64,000 bases of DNA from Lachnospiraceae bacterium AM48-27BH (GTDB lineage: Bacteria; Bacillota; Clostridia; Lachnospirales; Lachnospiraceae). Location of the stretch: NCBI GenBank assembly GCA_003478355.1, contig QUFC01000001.1, forward strand, positions 253,132 through 317,131, written 5' to 3'. Below the pieces are notes generated by a model that had not been told where the DNA came from, did no database searches, and saw nothing but the letters and a program-made list of their open reading frames with translations. The translations under genes and the position numbers were made by a program. Below are positions 55,717-63,957 of the stretch, piece after piece (the first letter of the stretch is position 1; each line of letters begins with the position of its first letter).

Positions 55717-56742
55717 ATGAGAGATGGGAAAATTGTAGCGGCAGTGACAGGGATGGATCATGGACATATCAATGGCATGACAGAAGGAATCGGGGAAGCC
55801 GGGGCGGTGATCAAATGGGCCTATGACCCGGATACGGAGAAAACAAAGACATTTCTGGATCATTTTCAGAAATTCCAGGTGAAAGAGGCAAAAAATCTGG
55901 AACAGATCCTGGAAGATCCAGAGGTTGACCTGGTGCTTTCAGCGTGTATTCCGTCACAGAGGGCAGATCTGGGAATCAGGGTCATGGAAGCAGGCAAGGA
56001 CTACTTCGTGGATAAAGCCCCATTTACAACGCTGGAACAATTAGAGCGGATACGGAAGGCTATTGATAAAACCAGACGGAAATACATGGTTTATTATAGT
56101 GAACGCCTTCATTCTGAGGCAGGGGTGTATGCCGGAAAGCTGGTGAAAGACGGAGTGATCGGCGATGTGGTTCAGGTCATGGGAATGGGGCCTCACCGCC
56201 TGAATCCAGAAACCAGACCGGACTGGTTCTTTCATAAGGAGACTTATGGCGGGATTCTATGCGACATTGGCAGCCATCAGATCGAGCAGTTTCTATATTA
56301 CAGTGGTTGTGAAAATGCAAGGGTCGTAAACAGCCAGGTCGGTAATTACTGCCATAGCCAGTATCCAGAGATGGAAGATTTTGGCGAAGTCTCTCTGGTG
56401 GGAGAAAATGGCGCTTCTAATTATTTCCGGGTGGACTGGCTGACACCGGACGGCTTATCTACCTGGGGAGATGGCAGAACCTTCATCCTTGGGACAAAAG
56501 GCTACATTGAGCTTCGGAAATATGTGGATGTGGCACGGGACCAGACCAAAGATCACGTGTACTGGGTGGACGAAAAGGGGGAACACAGGGAAGATGTATC
56601 GGGAAAAGTCGGTTATCCGTTCTTTCAGGAACTGCTCCATGATTGCATCGATCGCACAGAGACGGCCATGACTCAGGAGCATGCGCTGAAAGCAGGGGAA
56701 TTGTGCGTGATCGCCCAGATATCAGCCCAAAAAATAAAATAA
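55717..56742 (+). CDS. Gfo/Idh/MocA family oxidoreductase
   Basis: A 341-residue NAD(P)-dependent sugar oxidoreductase. N-terminal Rossmann part (KIVAAVTGMDHGHINGM, then VDLVLSACIPSQRADLGIRVMEAGKDYFVDKAPF, the family EKP-type block with DKAP) and a C-terminal alpha/beta domain with the conserved GGILCDIGSHQIEQFLYY. The substrate is unknown; the neighbours suggest a uronate, galactoside or inositol-like sugar. Start at ATG 55717 after AAGGAGA. It lies behind the strong terminator, so it needs read-through or its own promoter. Confidence 0.9.
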   Translation: MRDGKIVAAVTGMDHGHINGMTEGIGEAGAVIKWAYDPDTEKTKTFLDHFQKFQVKEAKNLEQILEDPEVDLVLSACIPSQRADLGIRVMEAGKDYFVDKAPFTTLEQLERIRKAIDKTRRKYMVYYSERLHSEAGVYAGKLVKDGVIGDVVQVMGMGPHRLNPETRPDWFFHKETYGGILCDIGSHQIEQFLYYSGCENARVVNSQVGNYCHSQYPEMEDFGEVSLVGENGASNYFRVDWLTPDGLSTWGDGRTFILGTKGYIELRKYVDVARDQTKDHVYWVDEKGEHREDVSGKVGYPFFQELLHDCIDRTETAMTQEHALKAGELCVIAQISAQKIK

Positions 56743-56745
56743 CTA

Positions 56746-56759
56746 TTCGTATATACGAA
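56746..56759. promoter_or_regulatory. Perfect 14-bp palindrome TTCGTATATACGAA
   Basis: Located directly after the oxidoreductase stop and about 200 bases before ppdK. It has no T-tract, so it is not a terminator. Palindrome length is typical of a dimeric repressor site; the binding protein is unknown. Confidence 0.45.
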
Positions 56760-56790
56760 CAAAATCGAATATGTGAATATGCACAAAAAA

Positions 56791-56804
56791 TGTAACCGCT
56801 TACA
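56791..56804 (+). promoter_or_regulatory. cre site (CcpA) upstream of ppdK
   Basis: TGTAACCGCTTACA fits the catabolite-responsive element consensus TGWAANCGNTNWCA at every position. It lies 34 bases before the -35 of the ppdK promoter, a position used for CcpA activation, or for repression. Confidence 0.7.
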
Positions 56805-56837
56805 TGGCAAAAACTATGGAAAATGTACAAAAAACAC

Positions 56838-56865
56838 TTTACTTGAAGAAAAAATGTGTTATACT
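56838..56865 (+). promoter_or_regulatory. ppdK promoter
   Basis: TTTACT (56838-56843) and TATACT (56860-56865) with 16-base spacing, leaving a leader of roughly 80 bases to the ATG at 56951. Confidence 0.6.
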
Positions 56866-56950
56866 AATAGCAGACTGTCAGAGGGGAAACAAATGGGCTG
56901 ACGGTGACAATGCTGTAGAAGATTCTACAAGTTGAGGAGGAAATATCATT

Positions 56951-59584
56951 ATGGCAAAAAAGTGGGTTTACCTGTTTAGTGAAGGTAACGCAACAATGAG
57001 AAATCTGTTAGGAGGCAAAGGTGCGAACCTGGCAGAGATGACAAACATCGGCCTTCCAGTACCACAGGGATTTACGATTACTACAGAGGCTTGTACACAG
57101 TACTACGAGGATGGTCGTGAGATCAATGCTGAGATCCAGGGTCAGATCAACGAGTACATTGTGAAGATGGAAGAGATCACCGGCAAGAAGTTTGGTGATA
57201 TTGAGAACCCACTGCTTGTATCTGTTCGTTCTGGTGCGCGTGCATCTATGCCTGGTATGATGGATACCATCTTAAACCTGGGCTTAAATGAGCAGGTAGT
57301 CAACGTACTGGCTGAGAAGTCCGGTAATCCACGTTGGGCTTGGGACTGCTACAGAAGATTCATCCAGATGTATTCTGATGTAGTTATGGAAGTTGGTAAG
57401 AAGTACTTTGAGGCTCTTATCGACGAGATGAAAGAGAAAAAGGGCGTTACACTGGACGTTGAGCTGGATGCGAATGATTTAAAAGAGCTGGCTCACCAGT
57501 TTAAGGCTGAATATAAGAATAAGATCGGTGCTGATTTCCCAGATGATCCTAAGGAGCAGTTAATGGGAGCAATCAAAGCGGTATTCCGTTCCTGGGACAA
57601 CCCACGTGCGAACATCTACCGTCGTGATAACGATATCCCATATTCCTGGGGTACTGCTGTAAACGTACAGTCCATGGCATTTGGTAACATGGGTGATGAC
57701 TGTGGTACCGGTGTTGCATTTACCCGTGACCCAGCAACTGGTGCAAAGGGTCTGTTTGGTGAGTTCTTAACCAACGCACAGGGCGAGGACGTTGTTGCTG
57801 GTGTTCGTACACCAATGCACATCGATGAGATGGCAGAGAAATTCCCAGAGGCATTTGATGAGTTCAAGAATGTATGCAAAACTCTGGAAGATCATTATAG
57901 AGATATGCAGGATATGGAGTTTACCGTTGAGCATGGCAAACTGTACATGCTGCAGACACGTAATGGTAAGAGAACCGCTCAGGCTGCTTTAAAGATCGCT
58001 TGTGATCTGGTAGATGAGGGCATGAGAACTCCAGAAGAGGCAGTTGCTATGATCGATCCTCGTAACCTGGATTCCTTACTGCATCCAACCTTCGACCAGA
58101 AGGCACTGAAGGCTGCAACTCCAATCGCAAAAGCATTAGGCGCTGCTCCAGGTGCTGCTTGTGGTAAGATCGTATTTACCGCTGATGATGCTGAAGCGTG
58201 GGCTGCAAGAGGCGAGAAAGTCGTTCTGGTTCGTCTGGAGACTTCCCCAGAGGATATTTCCGGTATGAAGGCTTCCCAGGGTATCTTAACTGTTCGTGGC
58301 GGTATGACTTCTCATGCAGCAGTAGTTGCACGTGGTATGGGTGCTTGCTGTGTATCCGGATGCGGCGACATTATCATGGATGAGGAAAACAAGAAATTTA
58401 CATTAGGCGGAAAAGAGTATCATGAGGGAGATGTGATTTCCTTCGATGGTTCTACCGGTTGTGTATACGATGGTGCGATCCCAACTGTAGAAGCTAAGAT
58501 CGCAGGTGAGTTCGGACGTATCATGGCATGGGCTGATGAGTACAGAACCATGTCTGTTCGTACCAATGCGGATACACCGGCAGATGCAAAGAAAGCTCGC
58601 GAGTTAGGCGCTGAGGGACTTGGACTTTGCCGTACAGAGCATATGTTCTTCGAGGGTGACCGTATCGAGGCATTCCGTGAGATGATCTGTTCCGATACTG
58701 TAGAAGAGAGAGAAGAAGCTCTGGAGAAGATCCTTCCATTACAGCAGGGTGACTTCGAGCAGTTATACGAGGCTATGGAAGGCAACCCAGTTACCATCCG
58801 TTTCCTGGATCCGCCGTTACATGAGTTTGTTCCAACCGAGAAGGCTGATATTGAGAAGCTGGCAAAAGCAAAAGGCAAGACGGTAGAGCAGATCAAGGCT
58901 ATCTGCAACTCCTTACATGAGTTCAACCCAATGATGGGTCATCGTGGATGCCGTCTGGCTGTTACTTATCCAGAGATCGCAGTTATGCAGACCAAAGCTG
59001 TTATCCGTGCAGCAATCAAAGTGAAAAATGCTCATCCAGACTGGAAGTTAGAGCCAGAGATCATGATCCCATTGATCGGTGAAGTAAAAGAGTTAAAATA
59101 TTGCAAGAAGACCGTTGTTGAGACTGCAGATGCAGAGATCGCAGCAGCAGGTTCTGACCTGAAATATCACGTAGGTACTATGATTGAGATCCCAAGAGCA
59201 GCTTTAACTGCTGATGAGATCGCAAAAGAGGCTGACTTCTTCTGCTTCGGTACAAACGATTTAACTCAGATGACATTTGGTTTCTCCCGTGATGATGCAG
59301 GTAAGTTCTTAGGTTCTTACTATGATGCTAAGATTTATGAGAATGATCCATTCGCAAAACTGGATCAGGTTGGTGTTGGCAAACTGATGGAGATGGCTAT
59401 CAAACTTGGTAAATCCACCAATCCAGATCTGCACATTGGTATCTGTGGCGAGCATGGCGGAGATCCATCTTCCGTAGAGTTCTGCAACAAGATCGGTCTG
59501 GACTACGTTTCCTGTTCTCCATTCCGTGTTCCGATCGCAAGACTGGCAGCAGCACAGGCTGCTATCAAGAACCCCCGCAAGTAA
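56951..59584 (+). CDS. ppdK: Pyruvate, phosphate dikinase
   Basis: Interconverts PEP, AMP and PPi with pyruvate, ATP and Pi; in anaerobic clostridia it works in glycolysis with pyrophosphate or in gluconeogenesis. 877 residues. N-terminal nucleotide-binding domain (GGKGANLAEMTNIGLPVPQGFTIT region, SVRSGARASMPGMMDT), the phosphohistidine domain RGGMTSHAAVVARGMG with His near residue 455, and the C-terminal PEP/pyruvate barrel ending CGEHGGDPSSV. Codon use is strongly biased, as for highly expressed genes. ATG after GAGGAGG. A cre site upstream suggests carbon control. Confidence 0.98.
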   Translation: MAKKWVYLFSEGNATMRNLLGGKGANLAEMTNIGLPVPQGFTITTEACTQYYEDGREINAEIQGQINEYIVKMEEITGKKFGDIENPLLVSVRSGARASMPGMMDTILNLGLNEQVVNVLAEKSGNPRWAWDCYRRFIQMYSDVVMEVGKKYFEALIDEMKEKKGVTLDVELDANDLKELAHQFKAEYKNKIGADFPDDPKEQLMGAIKAVFRSWDNPRANIYRRDNDIPYSWGTAVNVQSMAFGNMGDDCGTGVAFTRDPATGAKGLFGEFLTNAQGEDVVAGVRTPMHIDEMAEKFPEAFDEFKNVCKTLEDHYRDMQDMEFTVEHGKLYMLQTRNGKRTAQAALKIACDLVDEGMRTPEEAVAMIDPRNLDSLLHPTFDQKALKAATPIAKALGAAPGAACGKIVFTADDAEAWAARGEKVVLVRLETSPEDISGMKASQGILTVRGGMTSHAAVVARGMGACCVSGCGDIIMDEENKKFTLGGKEYHEGDVISFDGSTGCVYDGAIPTVEAKIAGEFGRIMAWADEYRTMSVRTNADTPADAKKARELGAEGLGLCRTEHMFFEGDRIEAFREMICSDTVEEREEALEKILPLQQGDFEQLYEAMEGNPVTIRFLDPPLHEFVPTEKADIEKLAKAKGKTVEQIKAICNSLHEFNPMMGHRGCRLAVTYPEIAVMQTKAVIRAAIKVKNAHPDWKLEPEIMIPLIGEVKELKYCKKTVVETADAEIAAAGSDLKYHVGTMIEIPRAALTADEIAKEADFFCFGTNDLTQMTFGFSRDDAGKFLGSYYDAKIYENDPFAKLDQVGVGKLMEMAIKLGKSTNPDLHIGICGEHGGDPSSVEFCNKIGLDYVSCSPFRVPIARLAAAQAAIKNPRK

Positions 59585-59598
59585 GAGTTCTGTCATTC

Positions 59599-59697
59599 AC
59601 CATTGGATTTGATGAAGCGCAAACCTTCTATAAATCCCATGGATACGGCATAAAACCATCAAAATGGCATGATTTGACCGTGGAGGTTTATATCTAA
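59599..59697 (+). pseudogene. Short coding remnant, possibly a GNAT acetyltransferase end
   Basis: A 32-codon open piece without a start, ending TAA at 59697. It reads TIGFDEAQTFYKSHGYGIKP then SKWHDLTVEVYI. The FYKSHGY pattern resembles the C-terminal part of GNAT acetyltransferases. It lies directly after ppdK and before a terminator. The rest of the gene is missing, which fits truncation by insertion or deletion at this junction. Low confidence in the family. Confidence 0.35.
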
Positions 59698-59702
59698 TCA
59701 CC

Positions 59703-59747
59703 AAAACCCCCGTACATTCCCAATTGGGCAATGTGCGGGGGTTTTTT
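59703..59747 (+). terminator. Strong terminator after ppdK and the remnant
   Basis: AACCCCCGTACATT pairs with AATGTGCGGGGGTT, followed by TTTTTT. Confidence 0.9.
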
Positions 59748-59899
59748 GTTGTTATTTTGGGCTGTTTGTACAAATCTAAACGGGAACGCAAAAATGTATT
59801 CTGATTTCAAAAATACATTTTGTCCATGCTCGCTGCTATTTTCACAGCAGCCAATTCCGTAATTTTGGACGAATTCAGCTTTCAGTAAAGGAGGCCATT
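59748..59899. other. Junction between chromosome and the mobile-like segment
   Basis: About 150 bases without a gene. It contains a hairpin (AAAATGTATT with AAATACATTTT, about 59791-59820) and a second small one (GCTGCTATTTTCACAGCAGC). No integrase or clear attachment-site repeat could be found in the window; the actual element boundary may be here or inside the acetyltransferase remnant. Confidence 0.4.
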
Positions 59900-60763
59900 A
59901 TGAGACGAGACGATCAAAGGCAAGCAGTAAAAAACATTCCCTTGGAACAACTGAAGCCATTTAAGAATCATCCCTTTCAGGTACGAGACGATGAGGAATT
60001 TCGGCGTCTTGTTGAGAGCATTGAAATTCACGGTGTAATTCATCCAGCGGTGGCTCGCCAGATTGGTGAGGATTGTTATGAACTAATTTCTGGTCATCGA
60101 CGCAAAACGGCTTGTGAAGTATTGGGTTACTCTGAGATGCCTGTTTTAGTCCGGTCTATGACGGATGATGAGGCAGTTGTAAACATGGTAGATGCAAACC
60201 TTCAGCGTGAAACGATTCTCCCAAGTGAAAGAGCCTTTGCATACAAAATGAAGTTGGTAGCTATGAGCCATCAGGGGCGTAAAGGATTTACTTCCGCCCA
60301 ACTTGGGCGGAAGTGTGTCGGAAAAGAATCCAGAGAGTTAATTGCTGAACAAGTCGGTCAAAGTCGCAACCAAATTTCTCGCTATATCCGTCTTACTGAA
60401 TTGATACCAGAAATCCTTGAAATGGTTGATAATCGAAAAATGGCATTGAATCCAGCAGTATCTATTTCCTACTTGGACAAGAAGCAACAGAAGCTACTAT
60501 ATAAGGTAATGGTAGCACTAAAAGCAACCCCATCTATTTCTCAGGCAAAAGCCATCCGAGAAAAGGCCAGTGAATCAGACTTTACAGAAGATTACTTGGT
60601 TTGTATCTTATCGGAAAAGAAACCAAACCAGAGAGAGCCGATGATTGTTGAAGAAGAAGAAATCAAGCAGTATTTCCCCTCACATTACAATAGTGAACAG
60701 ATGCACAACACGATTTTACTGTTGATTAGAAATTGGAGTAAAAAGCGTGGCTACACACAATAA
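59900..60763 (+). CDS. ParB/RepB/Spo0J-type protein, first copy
   Basis: A 287-residue ParB-like protein. The N-terminal CTP-binding fold has IPLEQLKPFKNHPFQVRDD and the ISGHRRKTA motif, followed by NLQRETILPSERAFAYKMKL and a helix-turn-helix (IAEQVGQSRNQISRYIRLTELIPE). It starts 450 bases before parA rather than behind it, and is more AT-rich than parA. Together with the ParB encoded at 61992 it makes two distinct ParB-like proteins around one ParA. ATG after AAAGGAGG. May bind element DNA or act as a regulator. Confidence 0.9.
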   Translation: MRRDDQRQAVKNIPLEQLKPFKNHPFQVRDDEEFRRLVESIEIHGVIHPAVARQIGEDCYELISGHRRKTACEVLGYSEMPVLVRSMTDDEAVVNMVDANLQRETILPSERAFAYKMKLVAMSHQGRKGFTSAQLGRKCVGKESRELIAEQVGQSRNQISRYIRLTELIPEILEMVDNRKMALNPAVSISYLDKKQQKLLYKVMVALKATPSISQAKAIREKASESDFTEDYLVCILSEKKPNQREPMIVEEEEIKQYFPSHYNSEQMHNTILLLIRNWSKKRGYTQ

Positions 60764-60789
60764 AAGGTCATTATACCTTGTCACAACAG

Positions 60790-60819
60790 GGAGCAGAAAA
60801 ATTTTCTGCTCCTTTTTTT
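60790..60819 (+). terminator. Terminator after the first parB-like gene
   Basis: GGAGCAGAAAA pairs with TTTTCTGCTCC and runs into TTTTTTT. Confidence 0.9.
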
Positions 60820-61213
60820 ATTTTTTGCGCAACAAACGGCCTCTGCCGTGGCCTACAAGTGAGAGTTACATCTCGTGGACCTTGAAAATTCAGAAGAACA
60901 TCAGGTACAACCGTCCCTCGGAGAGCCACTCCGGTGATACGCCATGACGCCTACGGGTCGAGCGACTTCCCTATCGCCGGTAAAGAGCTTGATAACTTGA
61001 GGCCACGATCCAGGGACAGGGGGAAAACTTACACTCAGCCACAGTCCGAGCGTTAAAAGCGTCGCAGGCAATGGGAGTGTCCGGTACAGAACCGTGATAA
61101 ATGAATCCTAAATCAAAAGGATGCCGAAATGTTCTTGATTTTAAGAAAACCCAAGGGGGTAGTTTACCCTCTTTACATTCCATCTTCTGTTCAAGACACA
61201 GGAGGAAACTGAA
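60820..61213. other. Non-coding region before parA
   Basis: About 390 bases without a convincing gene. It is GC-richer than the upstream parB-like gene and includes several short inverted repeats; the clearest, GGGTA-GTT-TACCC at 61157-61169, lies 45 bases before parA. By position it could hold the parA promoter, a ParB-binding centromere-like site or an origin, but no established motif (for example a canonical parS) was recognised. Confidence 0.45.
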
Positions 61214-62035
61214 ATGAACACACAAATTATCGCCATCGCCAACCAGAAAGGCGGCGTTGGCAAGACAACCACCTGCGCAAATCTGGGTATCGGGCTGGCG
61301 CAGACGGGGAAGAAAGTTCTGCTGATCGACGGAGACCCGCAGGGCAGCCTGACCATCAGCCTGGGCCATCCCCAGCCGGACAAGCTGCCCTTTACTCTGT
61401 CCGACGCGATGGGCCGTATCCTGATGGACGAGCCGATGCGCCCCGGCGAGGGCATCCTGCACCACCCGGAAGGCGTTGACCTGATGCCTGCCGACATCCA
61501 GCTCTCCGGCATGGAGGTCTCCCTGGTGAACGCCATGAGCCGTGAGACCATCTTGCGGCAATACCTGGACACGCTCAAGGGACAGTATTCCCATATCCTG
61601 ATTGACTGTCAGCCCTCCCTGGGGATGCTTACGGTCAATGCGTTGGCGGCTGCCAACAGGGTCATAATCCCCGTCCAGGCGGAGTATCTGCCCGCCAAGG
61701 GCCTGGAACAGCTGCTCCAGACGGTCAATAAGGTGAAACGGCAGATCAACCCCAAGCTCCAGATCGACGGTATCCTGCTGACGATGGTGGACAACCGCAC
61801 CAACTTTGCCAAGGAGATTGCGGCTCTGCTGCGAGAAACCTACGGCAACAAAATAAAAGTGTTCGGAACTGAGATTCCCCATTCTGTCCGAGCAAAGGAA
61901 ATCAGTGCCGAGGGCAAGAGTATTTTTGCCCATGACCCCAAGGGCAAAGTGGCCGAGGGTTACAAGAATCTGACCCAGGAGGTGATGAAACTTGAAAAGC
62001 AGCGCGAAAAAAATAGAGCTGGCCTCAGTAGATGA
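61214..62035 (+). CDS. ParA family partition ATPase
   Basis: A 273-residue Walker-type ATPase: deviant Walker A KGGVGKTTTCANL, Walker A' DGDPQGSLTISLG, and Walker B-like LIDCQPSLGMLT. It is the type found on plasmids and integrative conjugative elements of Firmicutes, where it segregates or stabilises the element with ParB. Clearly GC-richer than the first parB-like gene, indicating a mosaic origin. ATG after AGGAGG. The 3' end overlaps the parB-like gene by 44 bases. Confidence 0.95.
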   Translation: MNTQIIAIANQKGGVGKTTTCANLGIGLAQTGKKVLLIDGDPQGSLTISLGHPQPDKLPFTLSDAMGRILMDEPMRPGEGILHHPEGVDLMPADIQLSGMEVSLVNAMSRETILRQYLDTLKGQYSHILIDCQPSLGMLTVNALAAANRVIIPVQAEYLPAKGLEQLLQTVNKVKRQINPKLQIDGILLTMVDNRTNFAKEIAALLRETYGNKIKVFGTEIPHSVRAKEISAEGKSIFAHDPKGKVAEGYKNLTQEVMKLEKQREKNRAGLSR

Positions 62036-62921
62036 CCTGTTTTCTACTGAAGAAAGTCGGCAAGACGAGCAACTGGAAAAAATCCAGGAAATTCCCCTAT
62101 CTGAACTGCATCCGTTCAAGGATCACCCCTTCAAGGTCAAGGATGATGATGCAATGATAGAAACCGCAGACAGCATCAAAAAGTATGGCGTGTTGGTTCC
62201 TGCGATTGCCAGACCTCTGCCTGATGGCAGTTATGAGCTGGTAGCCGGACACAGACGCCGCAGAGCCAGCGAGTTGGCCGGAAAAGAAACCATGCCTGTC
62301 ATTGTGCGCGACTTGGATGACGATGCTGCCACAATTATTATGGTTGACAGCAATTTGCAGCGAGAAAATCTGCTCCCCAGTGAAAGGGCCTTTGCCTACA
62401 AAATGAAGCTGGAAGCCATTAAACATCAGGGAGCAAGAACAGACCTGACTTCTGTTCAAGTTGAACAGAAGTTGAGTGCCAGAGACCAGGTGGCAAAAGA
62501 AGCCGGTGAACGAAGCGGTATCCAGGTAATGCGATATGTTCGTTTGACTGAGCTGATTCCAGAGCTTTTGGATATGGTGGATGAAAAGAAAATCGCATTT
62601 AATCCAGCCTACGAACTCTCTTTTTTGAAACCGGACGAACAGCAAATGCTGGTGGAAACAATGGACTATGAGCAGGCTACCCCTTCTCTCTCTCAGGCTC
62701 AGCGAATGAAAAAGTTCAGCCAGGACGGGAAATTGTCAGAAGATGTGATGCTTGCCATCATGTCAGAGGAAAAAAAGAGTGATCTGGATAAAGTGACCTT
62801 GAGCAGCGATACCTTGCGAAAGTATTTCCCCAAAAGCTATACACCGGCCAAAATGCAGGAAACCATTATTAAACTGCTGGAACAATGGCAGAAAAAACGC
62901 CAACGAGATCAGGAACGATGA
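61992..62921 (+). CDS. ParB/RepB/Spo0J-type protein, second copy
   Basis: A 309-residue ParB partner of the ParA just upstream. IPLSELHPFKDHPFKVKDDDAM, the VAGHRRRRASELAG motif, NLQRENLLPSERAFAYKMKLEAIKHQG and the helix-turn-helix region with SGIQVMRYVRLTELIPELLD. TTG start at 61992, supported by AGGAGGTGATG a few bases upstream. It shares the same layout and motifs as the first ParB-like protein (59900) but is clearly divergent, so the two are not a recent duplication. Confidence 0.94.
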   Translation: MKSSAKKIELASVDDLFSTEESRQDEQLEKIQEIPLSELHPFKDHPFKVKDDDAMIETADSIKKYGVLVPAIARPLPDGSYELVAGHRRRRASELAGKETMPVIVRDLDDDAATIIMVDSNLQRENLLPSERAFAYKMKLEAIKHQGARTDLTSVQVEQKLSARDQVAKEAGERSGIQVMRYVRLTELIPELLDMVDEKKIAFNPAYELSFLKPDEQQMLVETMDYEQATPSLSQAQRMKKFSQDGKLSEDVMLAIMSEEKKSDLDKVTLSSDTLRKYFPKSYTPAKMQETIIKLLEQWQKKRQRDQER

Positions 62922-62932
62922 AGGGAGAGCCT

Positions 62933-63205
62933 ATGAAAGATATTGCAGCAAGGGAGCTGAAAGGCCACAACATTCTTGCAGTGGAGCGATTTTGGGACAG
63001 CACTTGCTGGATGATTGAGTTTACTGTCTTGCGCCCTACTGCTTATGGAGAACCGGGTGACGAAATGAGGCTTTTTCTCACAGAGGGCGGGTATCAGTCA
63101 GCTCTGCAAAGCCAGCAGCGTCGAGAAATCAAAATTAAGAGATATGCTCATGTTATTGAGGGGCATATCCTCGACTTCAAACCTAAAAAACACCGCCGTT
63201 CATAA
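62933..63205 (+). CDS. Small hypothetical protein of the element
   Basis: A 90-residue protein starting MKDIAARELKGHN, with Tyr/Arg-rich sequence and no membrane segment. I do not recognise the family. Start at ATG 62933 after GGGAGAG; a longer in-frame start inside the upstream parB-like gene is less likely. Its position between parB and the replication gene is typical of small accessory genes in Firmicute conjugative elements. Confidence 0.75.
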   Translation: MKDIAARELKGHNILAVERFWDSTCWMIEFTVLRPTAYGEPGDEMRLFLTEGGYQSALQSQQRREIKIKRYAHVIEGHILDFKPKKHRRS

Positions 63206-63233
63206 CCGATACAACGAAAGGAAAGGAATGAAT

Positions 63234-63422
63234 ATGTGTACTGTAAGAGAAATCCGAGAAGCTATTCAAGAAGATTGCCGCTCACAGCGTGATATGGAAT
63301 CCACCGAGATTGACCGTGTTTTTCAAACCCTACCATTTTCTCAGGAAAGGGATCTGTTTGATAAACCACCAATGCCAAAACGCCCCTACCGACGCAAGAA
63401 AAAAGATACAGACAGACCCTAA
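63234..63422 (+). CDS. Small hypothetical protein of the element
   Basis: A 62-residue protein starting MCTVREIREAIQED, ending in a very basic tail (KRPYRRKKKDTDRP). Charged, no membrane segment, family not recognised. Start at the ATG eight bases after AAAGGAAAGG. Followed by a terminator-like hairpin at 63425-63459. Confidence 0.65.
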   Translation: MCTVREIREAIQEDCRSQRDMESTEIDRVFQTLPFSQERDLFDKPPMPKRPYRRKKKDTDRP

Positions 63423-63424
63423 TC

Positions 63425-63459
63425 GCTGCCACAATTCTCTTATGAATTGCGGCTTTTTT
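63425..63459 (+). terminator. Terminator-like hairpin before the replication gene
   Basis: GCC-ACAATTC pairs with GAATTG-CGGC, followed by TTTTTT. Confidence 0.75.
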
Positions 63460-63489
63460 CATACCTGAGAAATGAAAGGAGTGAAGTAA

Positions 63490-63897
63490 ATGGCTGTTTT
63501 TCGTGTAGAACGCACTGGCGATTACACGGTTATGAGCAATTTCCATCTAAAGGATAAACGGCTTTCTTTGAAGGCAAAGGGTCTCTTGTCGCAGATGTTA
63601 TCTCTGCCTGATGACTGGGATTATACGCTGTCAGGACTCAGCTATATCAATCGAGAAAGCAAAGATGCAATCCGCTCTGCTGTCAATGAGCTTGAAACAG
63701 CCGGATACATTCGGCGCAGACAGACAACTGATGCTTCTGGTAAATTCGCAGCCAATGAGTATACCATTTTTGAGCGTCCCATCGAGGGAGAACCGATGTT
63801 GGATAAGCCGTCGTCGGAAAACCCGATAACGGTAAACCCGTCAGCGGTAAATCCGTTACTGGAAAATCCAACACAATTAAATACTAAGAAACTATAA
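63490..63897 (+). CDS. Replication-initiator-like protein, winged-helix N-terminal domain
   Basis: A 135-residue protein. The first 95 residues form a winged-helix domain (FHLKDKRLSLKAKGLLSQMLSLPDDWDYTL, then ESKDAIRSAVNELETAGYIRR), as in RepA/DnaD-like initiators and helix-turn-helix proteins of Tn1549-like conjugative elements. The tail is a Pro/Asn repeat (NPITVNPSAVNPLLENPTQLNTKKL). Full-length homologues are usually longer, so this may be truncated by a frame break near 63890, or be a natural short form. ATG after AAAGGAGTGAAG. Confidence 0.8.
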   Translation: MAVFRVERTGDYTVMSNFHLKDKRLSLKAKGLLSQMLSLPDDWDYTLSGLSYINRESKDAIRSAVNELETAGYIRRRQTTDASGKFAANEYTIFERPIEGEPMLDKPSSENPITVNPSAVNPLLENPTQLNTKKL

Positions 63898-63951
63898 ATG
63901 AGCAAGTTCGTGATTTTGCATAAAAGAAAGACACCTCGATTCCATGTGTTG

Positions 63952-63957
63952 TATAAT
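63952..63957 (+). promoter_or_regulatory. Possible -10 box at the window end
   Basis: TATAAT with no convincing -35; followed at the end of the window by GAAAGAAGGT, a likely ribosome site for a gene beginning beyond base 64000. Confidence 0.4.

Noticed and set aside
60747..60947. Open frame of 66 codons after the first parB-like gene
   Set aside because: It runs through the terminator and has no ribosome site or recognisable protein pattern.
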